Source of the DNA: Ambrosia x helenae
Lineage: Eukaryota > Streptophyta > Magnoliopsida > Asterales > Asteraceae
NCBI GenBank assembly: GCA_030844895.1
Contig: CM061230.1
Coordinates: forward strand, 4,628,705 to 4,692,704
Direction: 5' to 3'
DNA: 64,000 nucleotides
Shown here: piece after piece, positions 44,236 to 58,673 of the stretch
Position numbering within the stretch: the stretch's first letter is position 1
Layout: the number at the start of each line of letters is the position of its first letter
Translations under genes and position numbers: made by a program
The notes under the pieces: model-generated
What the model was told of the DNA's origin: nothing
Seen by the model: the letters and a program-made list of their open reading frames with translations, nothing else
Databases searched by the model: none

Positions 44236-47200
44236 ATGGCATTGGGAGATTTGATGGAGTCTAGGTTTTCACACTCCAATTTGAATCACCTCCATCGCTT
44301 CTCTCCTTCTCACCTTTCCAATTTCAATCCAACGGCTGCTGTTGTTGTTCAAGATGTCTTACTGGATGCTGATAGGGATAGGGATAGGGATAGAATTGGT
44401 TCTTCTTCTGATTCAGTAGTTAATAGGGAGACTGATAGGAATGCTTTGGATACTGAGGACTCCGAGACGGTTGCTACGACTAGCTATGGAAATGCGCCTG
44501 GGATACCGGCTACTAGTATGGCCTATTTGCCGCAGAATCTTGTTTTGACTGAGCTGAGACATGAGGCGTTCGAGGCTTGTACGCCGTCTGGTCCTGCGGA
44601 AACTGGGCTTGTGTCGAAATGGCGGCCTAAAGACCGGGTAATTTGTTATCGTTTTTGCGTTTTATATACTTAGGAGTCGCTGAGTCGGTTTTCTAGTTAA
44701 CAAAATATATGCTTGCAGCTTATTTGGATGGGTAGGGTAACTTGTGGAACTGTTTTGTATGATATTAGTGTTGGATATTGGTAACTTGTTAGTTAGGTTT
44801 CACATGATTATGATTATAAAGTTGTTTGTTTTAGAGATTTTGCTGGAGATTCTGTTTTTGTAATGTTAAACCGTGCAACTGTTTCTTGTTTCTGCTGTAT
44901 TACTGATGATAATTCTTGGGGCTAAGACTGATATGTTTAAAAGTAACTTTCTCAGTAGCAGACTTGTTATCCTTTCGATGCTTGCAATGAGTGTGTAATC
45001 ATGTAATCACAGGATTCGTTACACTTGGGCAGTTGGGTGTGGGGGTGTAGTTGGATAGTTGTTGCCTCAATTTTTTTTTGCTTTAGTTATGGATAAGTTT
45101 ATGAAGTGCATGTGAGATGATGTTGGGTAAATTTTTTTGCTGATGATATCATGTTAAATTGTTAATTAATGGGATGGATGTTAATTGTAGAAGTGGAGGT
45201 TATGGAGAAACACCTTGGGGTCTCAATATGTTAACATTAAGTTTAAACCAAAATGGTAAAATGGAGGAAGTAACAAAGATGTGATTTTTAGCTCTTTTAG
45301 GGTGGAGGTGGCACCTTACTCACGACCTCCCCAAGTAGCATCGAGTTGAGTGAGTAAATGGGCGCACATGGGGCGGGTAGACGTGGGTTGGTTTCGCGAG
45401 TATAGGAGCTTGGAGCAACTCCGATGGTAATAGAGGAATAAGGTAGTGGGCTGAGCTAGGTGGCACAATCTTATTGTATGGTAGGTAGTGGGTTGAGGTA
45501 GGTGGGTGCCCCATTCTATTTCTGTTGAATTGGGTTAATTGAGGTGGCATAATCTTATTGGTTGGTGGATTGGGGGGGGGGGGGGTGTTGGTTGCGAGGT
45601 TGGTGCCCCTCCATCCTTAGTTCATTTCAGTGTTTAAGCATTGTAAAAAAGATTATTAGTTGCCAGAAAGGAAGAAGATAGTAATTTATTGGTGTTATAA
45701 GCTTGTAGTATTGCAATAATGCATTAGCTTCTCTTCTAACGGTTTACTTGGACTGAAAATGGATATGCTTACTTGTCTTAAAAGTTCCTTAAGGTGTCAG
45801 ACTGGCTAAAGCTTATATAAGACAGGTTGCACTGTACACACTAGTGAAGATTAGATTAGTTGGGATGATAGGAACCCAATATTGGGACAGGTTCAAACTG
45901 GGTTGGGTCAGACCCAGTTGATGTTGGATGGTGGGAAAGAAAACAAGAAATCTGGAAGTGGGGGCTGAATGTTAGGAGAGTCAAAGTCAAAGTCAAGAGG
46001 GTCAAAGTCCAGAGGCTGATTGTAGGGGCTGAAATTTAGGATTAATAGCTATTTTATTTTCTATTTAAGCCATTAACCATTTCCTATTCTAGTTTTCGAT
46101 GTCTTGTTTTATTTGAGTTATCTATTGTTCTTGTATTGGAGATTAGTCCCTCTCGAATCGGGCCAACTATCCTAGTTTTTCCATAAAAATCAGCCTTCGT
46201 TTTCTAGTATCTATCATGGGACTTGGGATTTACTCGGGTCCTGCTAAAATTCCCAAAGTAATTTATGTATTTGACTAGTTGTCATCTTCCTAGTTCCTAC
46301 ATAGCAATTTTGTTATTGTAAAATAATCAGACTATATTGTTAAGTCATTGCCCTAGGTTTTGCACACAATTTGGATATTGTAATAATAACCTAGGATATA
46401 GACAAACCAAAATAAACTTACAACTCCAGTATCTCAAAATTTCCAAAACTAAGAGAGGATTGCCTTTTAGAGTATAAACAGTGTTAGAATTGAGCAATTT
46501 TCTATATGCATGTATTCGCACAAGTAAAATCTTATAATGTGATGCTTGTGTATCGGTATGGAATTATTTGTATATAGTAATAAAGTAGGAAGTTTAATGC
46601 AGTTGGGAGTATGTATAAGCTAATAAAGTTTACGACTTTTAGTGTTATCATAAGTTCATAACCTTTTGATGGAACTAATAAGAAGCTTCTGTAATCAGCC
46701 CATCTCTTCGACAAGTAAAATTTTCATTAAATATTTGCCTTATGTATTTACTTATCTAATCAAATTTTGTATGGAACTGCAGATGAAAACAGGATGTGTT
46801 GCGCTTGTTCTATGCTTGAATATTAGCGTGGACCCACCTGACGTCATAAAGATTTCACCTTGTGCCAGAATGGAGTGCTGGATAGGTATAATTATGGTGT
46901 TCATGCTTCCTTTTATTGTTAGTCTTGAATGTCTATTGATTATTTTAATTTCATTTCTGCATTTTAGAACAACTTCCTCTTCATATATGAATATCTGTGT
47001 TTTTAACGATGCTTTAGTTCTTTTTTTTTTTCAACTGTGTAGTGCTACAGATATTCTGTTATATAAGTTTTCCTTTGTTAGACGTTCCAATGTTAGTCAT
47101 AATAATTATACTGGAAACTAATAATTGCAGCCCTTTTATTTGGTTTCAGCATGTGTTTAAAATTTTGAGAGCATAAAACCACATTTCCTTATATTTGGTT

Positions 47201-50200
47201 TCAGATCCTTTCTCTAACGCCCCACAAAAAGCACTCGAGACAATTGGGAAAACATTGAGTTTTCAATATGAAAGATGGCAACCTAAGGTGAGAAATTATT
47301 GCTCAATTACACCATATACTGACAAATTTTTATACAAGTGTCATCTGAACTTAATGGAACATGGAAACAGGCCAAATACAAAGTTCAGTTAGATCCCACA
47401 GTGGAAGAAGTGAAGAAGCTCTGCACCACATGTCGAAAATATGCAAAATCTGAAAGGGTTTTATTTCATTATAATGGTCATGGTGTACCTAAGCCAACTG
47501 CCAATGGTGAAATATGGTTTTTTAACAGGGTAATATATTTTTTTCCTTAAAAGAGTTTTTTCATGCCTCAGTCAAAATTTAGTTTTCTATACTAATCTTT
47601 TTTTTTTTGTTGTAGAGTTATACACAGTATATTCCTTTGCCTATCAGCGAACTTGATTCGTGGTTGAAGACTCCATCAATATATGTGTTTGACTGTTCAG
47701 CTGCAGGGATGATAGTTAATGCCTTCATTGAGGTATCATACTTTTGCTACCTTTTGACATTTTGATATCATCGATCCTTTATTCTTTAGCCCTTGTCAAA
47801 ATATTTAGTTATACTAAATTTATAGCTCCAGGATTGGGCATCATCAAGTTCTTCAGGGACTTCACCACGCGACTGCATTCTACTGGCGGCTTGTGAAGCA
47901 CATGAGACCTTACCACAAAGTCATGAGTTTCCTGCTGATGTGTTTACTTCCTGCCTTACAACTCCAATTAAGATTGCATTGAGATGGTGAATTTTTTTGT
48001 AAATCATTTTGTTGAAATTAAAATATTGAATCTAGAGGTAGCCAAATGGATGGATTGGGTAAGTTGGTGGTTAACAGGTAAAAATGGGTTTGGGTCAAAA
48101 CATACAGTTTTTGGCCGGGATGGGTCTAGCTGGTTAGAGGTTGCGAAATGGTGATTGGGTGAATCAGGCAGGTTTGTCCTCTAAATGGGTTTGGATCGTT
48201 CAAACCATAGTTGTCAAAGGCGTAAGGCGCACTCAAGGCGCTTTGGTACTGCCTCTCGCCTAGGCGAGAAGCGCAAATAAAGCGTGGGCCTGAGAAAAAA
48301 AAAGCGCAAATTAAAAAAAGGGTAAAAAACACCAAAAACACTAAAAAATAACAACTTTAAGCAATAAAAATCAATATAATAAAGTAGCACCAAGATTAAA
48401 AACCACGAAAATATCAAAATAACAAGATGTTCAGGCTTGAAAACCAAAAAAAAGTTCAAAATGTAAAAAATAATAAAACTTCTCTGCTGAATAATGATTC
48501 TCTGCTGTGTTTGTGACTTTGATTGTACATAGGGCATAGGGTTAGAGGTTGTTTATATAGATTAGAATGCATAACCAAAAATAGAAGATATGATTAGGCA
48601 ATAAAATGGTAAAGGATATTAATAGTTTTAAAAAATCAGCTATAAAATGGTAAAGGATAAAAGTTTTTTTTTAAAAAAATCATTGCTTAATTTAGCTAGG
48701 TGGGAAAAGCGACCCAGGGTCGCTTCTAGGAATTCTGTCGCCTAGGCGCCCTGGGCGACCGCTTTTAACAACTGTGGTTCAAACTAGTTAGTTTTTAATA
48801 TAACATTACATTTATCAACCCGTGTAATACACGGGAATATGGACCTAGTTATTTTAACTAAACTGATTTAGCTGGTTATTTTGCATTAAATGCAGGTTGA
48901 CTTTTGACCTGTTTGACCTTTTCAATCTAGTTGATTATTTTGTATTTTAGTTATTATTTTAACAGCTTTTGCATAAACATATTGTACTTTTACGTTTGCC
49001 CCGTTAAGTCGCTGTTCTTGTTTTGGATAAATTTGAGTCATTAAAGATGAAGTTTTGTTCTGTCTGCGTCTTTATAGAGACTGTCAATGCTGACCTAGAC
49101 GAGACAAAAACTTATACAGCTAGTGCACATAATGACTCAAGCGGTACAAAGAGTTCGCTTAATGTCCCAAACAGGGAAAAGGTCTTTCTTTTAGTGACTC
49201 ATATCTATGTTGTCACATAGTATAAAGTACCAATTTTTAGGGGTTTTAGACATGTTTTCGGCTAGTTTAGGGCTAGCTTACGCTGTTATTAGGTTGATTC
49301 CGTTTCCATGCTTATATGGGTTGATTCCAGCCTTATTAAGGGGTTTATTACCATTTTTTGCTGGAATTTGCTAGAATTTGGCCACAAACCTTGAAGCAGC
49401 GCCTGAGAACCCGCCTTTCAGGGCGCAGCGCATTTGGTGTGCTGGGATGCGCCTGAGTGCCTAGGGGGCTTTTGACAGACTCATACAGACAAAAAAAGAA
49501 GTACACTTAACTATAACATAATAAAAGTGGAAGTACACCAACACTACGTTAATGGGATCAACCTATTTATAAGTTTATAGGTCAAAATTAGCACCTGGTA
49601 AAATAGATTGTTTTTTTCATTCTGCTACATCATAATTCATTTTATTTTGCACACTGTTATTCTGATACCACTGAACTCTCCAGGTTTTGCACCCGTTCTT
49701 TACTACATGAGTCACTTGATTATTCACTTATAGACCGAATTCCTGGCCGTCAAACTGACCGTAAAACACTGCTTGGTGAGCTGAACTGGATTTTTACTGC
49801 AGTTACAGACACAATCGCCTGGAATGTTCTGCCACATGGTATTGATATTTGATAGCAATACTCTTATTATGATTCCACCTTTCTATTTTGAGGATTAAAT
49901 TTTGATACGAGCACTTGAGTTTAATTGTTTGTTATTTTTTGCAGATTTATTTCAGAGATTATTCAGGCAAGATCTCTTGGTTGCAAGTTTGTTTCGGAAC
50001 TTTTTACTTGCAGAGAGAATTATGCGCTCCGCAAACTGTTCACCTGTTTCTTATCCAATGCTGCCGCCAACTCATCAGCATCATATGTGGTAGGCACATG
50101 ATTTATTTACAATGTTATAATACATTGTATACATTGTTATAATACTTTTATTTAATTTTTATTAATTTATTTTTTAATATGGTTATGTCCCTGTAATAAT

Positions 50201-53200
50201 GTGCATTGCAGGGATGCATGGGACATGGCTGCTGAAATCTGTCTTTCTCAGCTTCCAACATTGCTTGAGGACCCTAATGCAGAATTTCAGGTCTTAGATC
50301 TTTGTAATTAAGTTCAAGAGATTTGTACAAAATTGTTAGTTAAGCTTTAGTTTGGTGTTATTTTTTGCAGCCAAGTCCTTTTTTCACGGAACAATTGACG
50401 GCATTTGAGGTATGGCTCAATCATGGGTCTGAGCATAAGAAACCGCCTGAGCAGTTGCCTATTGTTCTCCAGGTATCTAAAGTTTTCTTGAATTATGTAA
50501 CTTACTGTTCAGATTTAATAAAGTGATAGATACATCATACAAGTTAAAAATCCCTTAATGTTTAGTGCTGACTGATTTAACCATTCAGGTTTTACTCAGT
50601 CAATGTCACAGATTTCGTGCCCTTGTGCTTCTTGGAAAATTTCTTGATATGGGTCCATGGGCTGTTGATTTGGTAGGTTATTTTAGCTTCTTTTAAAAAA
50701 AATAAATTCTTCATTGGCGTGTTGCAAGTTCTTAATGGTATCTTATAAAGATAACCTTTTTCATGGTAGGCATTGTCTGTTGGAATTTTTCCGTATGTTC
50801 TGAAGCTATTGCAGACGACTACACCTGAACTTAGACAAATTCTTGTATTCATCTGGACAAAGATCCTAGCACTTGATAAGGTAAGTTATAATGATGACGC
50901 GAAACATTTCTTTTTCCAACTTTTGAATTTTTCTTAGACAATTGATGTGTCAAGTATGGTTAAATTTATATTACTTCCATGATATTTGAAATTTTGAAGT
51001 AAACGGTTAGATGGCTTACACAGTAGCAGAACACTTCGGGGTCATTTTCAACCGATTTCCTTTTAGCTATTTTTTTTACCCCTTTAGATAACACATAAGC
51101 TGGATCCACTCCTTTACAAATTACAAGTAAACAAGTTGGAATTGCCATCTTTGTATTTCTTTTCATATAACATGATACTGTTCACTGAAGTCAAATTGTT
51201 TCGATTTGACAGTCATGTCAGGTGGATCTGGTGAAGGATGGGGGCCACACTTATTTTATCAGGTTTTTGGATAGTGTTGAAGCCTACCCTGAACAACGTG
51301 CTATGGCTGCATTTGTTTTAACTGTCATTGTGGACGGACACAGAAAGGGTCAAGAAGCTTGTATTGAAGCTAACCTTATTCATGTGTGTTTAAAACATCT
51401 TCAAGGTGGTTCAGCTACCAGTGACACTCAAACTGAACCACTTTTTTTACAGTGGTTATGTCTTTGTTTGGGAAAACTCTGGGAAGATTTCACAGAAGCA
51501 CAAATTATAGGCCTGCAGTCTAACGCTCCTTCTGTATTTTCACTTCTACTTTCTGAGCCCCAACCTGAGGTTTACTAATCATTACACTTTTTGGATTGTT
51601 TTTTTTTTTTTGGTCGCAAAATAGCAATTTAGGTGGCGCTTGGTTTGCATCAGGGTATCACTTCGTGTATGGGCTTGATAAATGATATATTGGAACAGAA
51701 ATGGTTTCTAAACCAGCCATTTATGTGGTTATGGAGGACGCCAGACATCATGGCTAACAATCTCTTTATTTTGAACGCATACCCTTTAATTGAACGTGCT
51801 AAAATCGTATTAAATGCATAACTCATACCCAAAACTCTCTAGCTAACAATCTCTTTATTTTGAACGCATTAAAAAGTACATTGCTATTTTGTGACTATCT
51901 CTTTAAAATTTGAATTGTTGCCTTTTCCTGTTAATAGTTAGAAAGAATACAAATTTTCAGGTCAGAGCTTCTGCTGTATTTGCATTGGGCACTTTACTTG
52001 ATGTTGGATTTGATTCATCTAGGGAAGTTGGAGATGATGAACGTGATGATGATGAAAAAATTGGGGCTGAAATTAGTATTGTTAAAAGCCTTTTGACAGT
52101 TGTTTCAGATGGAAGCCCGTTAGTTAGGGCTGAACTGGCCGTAGGTATGTTCTGTTTTTTTTGCTCTGCTTAAGAACTAACCTTTGAGGTCATATATTAG
52201 GGATGTGACTTTTACACAATCTTTTTTTGTATTCACCAAAAATTTTACCATTTTGTTCTTACTTCTTACATCCAACGCTTTTACCTTCTCATGATGTGTA
52301 AGGGCAAACTGGTAAAACCGTTTTTTTAGTATGGAAAGAGTATTGACTATTGAGTATGTGCACCTATCACCTCTACATAGATTAATATTAACCAGTTTAA
52401 TGAAAAGAATATATTAGATAAGAATATATTTTGATAATATTTTATATTGTTGTTAGAACTTAGAATTGTATATGTTAAGTTGAGTTTAGTTACTGCGTCT
52501 TTGATGTTTATATAAATCTGTTTTGGATGTTTAATTGATTTTCAAACTGAATCTACAGCTCTTGGGCGGTTTGCGTTTGGCCACAATCGGAACCTGAAAT
52601 CTATAGCTGCTGCGTATTGGAAACCACAACCCAATTCTGTGCTGAGCTCTTTTCCTTTTACAGTTAGGAATTCAGTTAGTGGTTATAGTACCCCTACGCA
52701 ATATTCTCAAATTGGCCCTCTATCGCGGGTTGGTGGTGACAGCCAGTCGGCTGCAAAAGACGGGCGGGCTTCTTCCAGCAGCCCGCTTGCTACATCTAGC
52801 ATTATGCATGGGTCACCACTTTCTGATGACTCCTCGCAGCACTCGGATCCTGGCATGCTAAATGATTGCGTCACAAACGGGGTGGTCAATCATGCAAAAC
52901 CTAGACAATTAGACAACGGGCTGTATACACAATGTGTATCTGCCATGTGTACATTAGCAAAAGACCCGTCCCCGCGGATTGCAAGTTTGGGCCGGCGGGT
53001 TCTTTCAATTATTGGAATTGAACAAGTGGTGACTAAGTCAGCTAAAGCCACCAGCACTGGCGGTGTACGAGTGGGTGAATCTTCAACCACCACCAGTAGT
53101 CTTGCAGGATTAGCCCGTTCATCTTCTTGGTTTGATATGAATGGAGGTATCTTTCTGCAATCCTTCTTAATGTTAATTGTTACAATGCCCTGATTGAGAT

Positions 53201-56200
53201 CATAATTTATGTGTTTGGATAGATGTTTCAAGTTATAACAATGATTAATTAATAAATTAATAGATTAAAAGGAGTAAATGACTAAAGGGCATTGTTTTGA
53301 GCAAAGTATAGACGGTTTGTGAAATGGAAATATATATTTTACCCTTGGATAATTAGTTTTGTTGCATTCTTTATGAAACTGATTATCCAAAATGGATTAA
53401 ATCCATAAATATTCATCTAAAAGTTTAGAATATATCCTTGATTTCAAAATATGATTTACCCTTTCGAAATACTGTATTTATCCACTCTATAAATAAATAA
53501 AAGAAAATGAGTTACTTGTAACGGTCTGTTTAACTGAATAAGCAAAACGGAAAACAATATCATTGCACTGAATCATTTCAGTGTATAATGTTCTTTTTGT
53601 TTATGTGTGTGCTAGGATCAAGCCATCTACCGTTGACTTTTAGAACGCCTCCTGTTAGCCCTCCAAGACCAAGTTACTTGACCGGAATGCGAAGGGTCTG
53701 TTCTCTTGAATTCAGACCACATTTTATGGACTCGGGGCTAGCTGACCCGCTTTTGGGTTCACATGGTGTTACTGGTTCATCAGATCGCAGTTTTCTTCCA
53801 CAATCAACCATCTACAACTGGAGCTGCAGCCATTTTTCAAAACCCCTTCTCATAGCAACCGATGACGCCGATGAAATTGCTGTTAAACGTGAAGATAGAG
53901 AAACAATTGTTTTTGACCACATCACAAAATGCCAACGTTCTTGTGGGTCCCTGATAACCATTATTTTTATTACTCCCATCTTTGTTTTTTTTATTTATAT
54001 TAATTGATGTGTCATATACGTTTTTCAGCTGGTACCAATCTCCATAATCCAATTGCTCGATGGGATACAAAGTTTGAGAGCGGTGCTAGAGCATCTTTGC
54101 TGCAGCCTTTTGCTCCAATAGTGGTTGCTGCAGATGAGGGGGAATGTATCAGGTATGCTAGCTTTATTTTCTGTTTGTTTCTGATACTTGGGTTGCTTTT
54201 TATCATTAGAATTCATTTTGTCTAGGATGAATTTATGTTTTTTAGATTGTTGTTTGATATAAACTGAACTAATGTGGAACTGCAAATTATATTTACTAAT
54301 GTTTAGTTTCTTAGATTTTATTAATCGGGAAGCATATATATTATCTGCATGTTTAGCCTGCATATATAACTGAGCTGCTATACAACAGCATTATTTTTAA
54401 GCTAATATTGGTTGGAAAAATTGGCGGCCAAATGCATTTGAACTAATTTTTGAAGAAGGCGCATTAAACTTTCAAAAAGTTGTATATCTAAGATCTAGGT
54501 TGCGGAATATGACTTGCTCTATGAGCTCATAAATTTTATGGAGCGTTTTATGATGCTTTATGTTTTGGTACTCAACTTTTCTAAGAAATAGATGGAGTAT
54601 GAGGATATCAAATAATTTTTATTATTTTGTACCAACATGTGACTGAACCATAGAAATTATTTGATTTCTCATCGAAGAGAAGTTTAGTGTTCACAACTCA
54701 CAAGTGTTCAAAGAACATGTAAAGAGATGCCCACACGGAATAATAAAATTGTATTTATAAACTTTATGTCACTCTTTTATATTGAGTATTAAACATGAGA
54801 TCAAAATATAACATATGTTTTCATAAGGTAGAATTGAATGAATGGAAGTATCTAACCTCTTTCCTCTCTATCACATGGTTTTTGTTTCATAAGAAAAGAG
54901 TCTCATTTTAGTTATGTGATAACGCCATAACACACATGAATTATTTGATTCGAGTTAAAGCGCAATGCTTGAGGTCAAAGATGTACTGAACAAATTCTAT
55001 AGTTGTGAGAAATAAAATTATATTCCGTTTTCATGATGAATGATTGAACGCCTAAATAAGCAGAAGCCAATTCTTATGATCTTTATAATTGATAATTTAT
55101 CCTAATAGTCTAATACTTACACCGAGTTCATTGAAACCATAAAATTATCTAGAAATTAGGATAATCATGGGACTCCAATACTTCTGCAAAATAAGTTTTT
55201 AATAGTTTCCTGGATTAGGACATATTTCGATGCAGTCGTTGAAGTTGAAGTAGCATTTAATTTATGTGTTGACAAAGGCGGTTTTTATAAATTTACATGG
55301 AAATGTTTGGAGGATGTATCTTGCCAAACAATTGGATCCTTTGTAGTACTGATTGCTGATAGAAAGAGTAGCTCACTAAACTTATATGTTCAGCATTTGA
55401 ATCTTTTTTTTTCTCATCAACGCGAGATTGGGTTTGCACCCAACAATTCTCCTTCCAATCCAATGACCACACTACTAGGCCTCCACACTACTAGGCGTCC
55501 GCCTCTAACATGTGGTTTTAGAGCCATAGGTTAGCTCAGTTGTGATGTAGATGGTGTCCGTCAGTTTGGACCACTATTGTTAGTTCACTTACGATGTAAA
55601 TGGCGCAAGTGCAAACTGAAGGACACCATCTACATTGACTGGTTAAAACCTTGGCTTTGATATTGCTTGTTGGGCCTCATCAAAACAAACACATCAGTTT
55701 CATGGGTTTCCAATTCTAAGAGCGGGCGGTAATTTTCTTAAAATTGTGTACTCGACTAGCGATTATGTATACGATAATGATTTTAAGGAACAATTATGTT
55801 TTTTGTATGACCGGTCACGTTACTTGGAGACATTGCTAAACCTTGTCCCATGTCAACATTCCTTTTTATGGTAATGTTTATGGACTCACACGAGTTGTAG
55901 TTGGTGAGGATCGAACCCGGGGTAACTCTATGGAGATCTTTAATCATGTGGACCTGCCACTTAAGCTAAGCTTAAGATTGCTAATTTTAGTAGAATATGT
56001 AAGTTTTTATTATTAAATATTAATATGAAGATTATTAATAAATGAAGATCAAAGATTTGAGAATCTATCTAGAGATGGATTGTTTGTACTTTGTAACACC
56101 TTTCAATCTTTCATCTTTCAAGTACTTCTTTATCATTAGAATTTTTAAAGCCATTTACGTGGAAGTTGGTCACAATTACAGTTCACAACGCCCTTGGCTA

Positions 56201-58673
56201 AACTAATCTAATAGACCAGCCCAACTCAACGGTTGAAGCTAAAAAAATAGATCCATGTTGGAGGCAAAAGTAAAAAAAAATCCATTATGTATGCATGTGT
56301 GACGCTTATACGTAGAGTGCGACTAGATTTCAGGATGTTTAGGTTATCTCGAATTGTTCCATATCCTGACAAGCTGAGTTTGGCATATGGATTAAATTTC
56401 TGTGTTTTCTTTCTTCTATATTGTTTTTTTTTTTTTTTGGATGTACTAAAAGTCTAAGATCACTTGGAAAAGCATAAATTTCATTAAGCTGATCAATATT
56501 ATTTTACTTATTTTGTCCAGGATTTGTAACTAATTATAGTTGGAGTATGTTTTAGACATGCGCACTCCGTTTATAATAAAATTCAAATTTAGTTTACGTG
56601 ACTTACTGTAGTTAAAATTTCCCACTTTTCTAGTTTAGTACCAAATTACTGTTTACTTTACTTGGTCAAGTCTATTAATTGAATCAGACTCGCTATTGTT
56701 TATCCTTTATACTGTCTTTTATTGTGATGATGTTACTAATTTTAGTTTTTGTGTTTTTGTTTTTTTTTGTATTTTAAGATACCTGTTCTGTAAGTAGCAA
56801 GCAATAGACCTACATGTTACTTGAACGTTTTTATGTCTCAAATTAACGTAGGAAATGAAAATTTTACATCATTTTTGAGCAGTGCTACATTATTCTATTG
56901 TAAGTTTGTTAATTTGTTTTTCAAATAATATCACTGATTTGTTGATCTTGTTTCTTTGTAGAATATGGAATTACGAGGAAGCAACATTAGTAAACAGTTT
57001 TAATAATCATGAATATCCTGATAAAGGGATATCAAAACTTTGTTTGGTGAATGAGCTTGATGAAAGTTTGCTGCTTGTAGCCTCAAGTAAGTTTCTCATC
57101 TCTGTATACATGCTAACTCGTTCTTTCTTTTATTGTTCAACGGTTTGGGTGACTTTATTTGGTTTAATTTACGCAGGTGATGGAAATGTGCGAATATGGA
57201 AAGATTATATTACTAGGGGCAAACAAAAACTTGTAACTGCATTTTCTTCTATTCATGGTCATAGACCTGGTGTCAGGAGCGTTAATGCTGTAGTTGATTG
57301 GCAGCAGCAGTCTGGCTATATGGTAATAAGTTTATTTAAAATTTAGAATTTACAAAAAAATAATAATAATAATAATTATGTTTTTTTTTAATCATATTTA
57401 TAAAAGTTACCTGCTTATTCTTACAGTATGCGTCTGGTGAAATTTCATCAACTATGGTATGGGACCTGGATAAAGAGCAACTTCTAACTTCTATTTCTCT
57501 TTCATCAGACTGCACCATATCAGCATTGGTACATTATATTTTTATTATTAAAATTATGTTTCCTTTTTTTCATGAAAATTCTTGCCATTTCGTAATTTCA
57601 TGGTTTCTGATTTTAGGCTGCTTCTCAAGTTCATGGGGGTCAATACGCAGCTGGCTTTGTTGACGGCTCTGTCAGATTATATGATATTAGAACACCTGAT
57701 GGGTAATGTTACTTATTTCCGTAATTTGTAAACATATGTTGGTTAAAGTTTGTTAATTGTTTTTATGCAATATTTTGCTAAATTTCTATCTAATCGTTTT
57801 GCTTTGTTCAGGCTTGTTTGTGTTACCCGGCCCCACACCCGTAGGGTAGAACGAGCTGGTGGTATAGAACGAGTTGTGGGAATCGGATTTCAACCTGGAC
57901 TAGATCCAGCAAAGGTATAGAGAAGCAACTTGCAACTTTTTTTTAATTTGTTTATTCTTAAAATGCAGACAGAGAGGCAAGAGCTGGAAAGAGAGGATCA
58001 GATGAATTGAATCAATCGTTTTTTGATATCCTGAAACTAATTTAGAATCCTTATAGAGATACAATCGGTCTAATGTGGTTTTGATTTTTGTTGTAAATAT
58101 GTTCTGGATTTGATTTGAATTTCTTGCTTCGTATTTTTAAGAAATAGTTTTTGGAAAAAATAACTTTTTTTGTTCGTATTTGGTGAAAACATCATTTTTG
58201 ATAAAAAGTTTTATATGAAACTTAAAAAGGTTTTCTAACCAAACCCATTTTGACCTCTAGTTTTTTTTTTTTTTTTTTTTTTTTTGTTTGTTGGGAACGA
58301 AGTTAACGACCCGCTTTCATCTCTTTTTATTCAGATTGTGAGTGCATCTCAAGCAGGAGACATTCAGTTCTTGGATATCAGAAATCAAAGTGATGCCTAC
58401 TTGACCATAGACGCACATCGTGGCTCATTAACCGCATTAGCCATACATCGGCACGCACCGCTTATAGCCAGTGGCTCAGCCAAGCAACTCATAAAAGTCT
58501 TCAATCTCGAGGGTGAACAATTAGGCACCATTCGCTACTCACCGACATTCATGGCCCAAAAAATAGGGCCTGTCAGCTGTCTAGCCTTCCACCCTTACCA
58601 GATATTACTAGCAGCTGGTGCTGCCGACGCCTGTGTTTCCATATATGCTGATGAAATCCCACCACCAAGATAA
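44236..58673 (+). CDS. RAPTOR1: RAPTOR1, regulatory-associated protein of TOR (TORC1 scaffold)
   Basis: Twenty-three exons: 44236-44637, 46783-46885, 47205-47287, 47371-47529, 47616-47732, 47826-47986, 49684-49838, 49945-50089, 50212-50290, 50371-50472, 50589-50672, 50770-50880, 51213-51569, 51961-52144, 52559-53146, 53616-53942, 54029-54152, 56962-57086, 57177-57322, 57427-57528, 57617-57702, 57812-57914 and 58335-58673, all in phase, 1393 residues. The protein presents substrates (such as S6 kinase) to TOR kinase in TORC1 and so governs growth. Domains: a variable Asp/Arg-rich N-terminus, the conserved caspase-like RNC domain (about 95-340, His233 in HYNGHG and Cys276 in VFDCSAAG), HEAT-like repeats (about 440-790), a Ser-rich linker (SSSPLATSSIMHGSPLSDDS), and C-terminal WD40 repeats (about 1055-1393) ending IPPPR. 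Order and sequence match Arabidopsis RAPTOR1 throughout. Introns 1, 6 and 17 are long and hold transposons. No break was found. Confidence 0.95.
45300..45616. mobile_element. PIF/Harbinger-type MITE in RAPTOR1 intron 1
   Basis: The ends GGGTGGAGGTGGCACC and, inward from the right, GGATGGAGGGGCACC are flanked by TTA on both sides (45297-45299, 45617-45619), the 3-bp duplication of PIF/Harbinger elements. It contains a G14 run near 45573 and repeated GGTAGTGGG motifs. Confidence 0.65.
48206..48776. mobile_element. hAT MITE in RAPTOR1 intron 6
   Basis: The ends CATAGTTGTCAAAGGCG and CGCTTTTAACAACTGTG are inverted. An exact 8-bp duplication GTTCAAAC flanks it (48198-48205, 48777-48784). CGCCTAGGCG palindromes lie near both ends. 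Confidence 0.9.
48819..48848 (+). mobile_element. Helitron 3' terminus in RAPTOR1 intron 6
   Basis: A perfect CCCGTGT-AAT-ACACGGG hairpin (48819-48835), nine spacer bases, then CTAG (48845-48848) followed by T. The matching 5' end was not located, so the element may be truncated. Confidence 0.6.
54153..56961 (+). other. RAPTOR1 intron 17 (2.8 kb)
   Basis: Ordinary A/T-rich intron in which the only clear transposon is a SINE-like copy (55862-55978). The paralogue at 61110 has an intron at the same place and phase, only about 1.05 kb long. Confidence 0.7.
55862..55978 (-). mobile_element. SINE-like element in RAPTOR1 intron 17
   Basis: On the minus strand TAGCTTAAGTGGCAGGTCC resembles pol III box A and CCCCGGGTTCGATCCTC is a clear box B, spaced as in tRNA-derived SINEs. 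No target duplication was found. Confidence 0.55.
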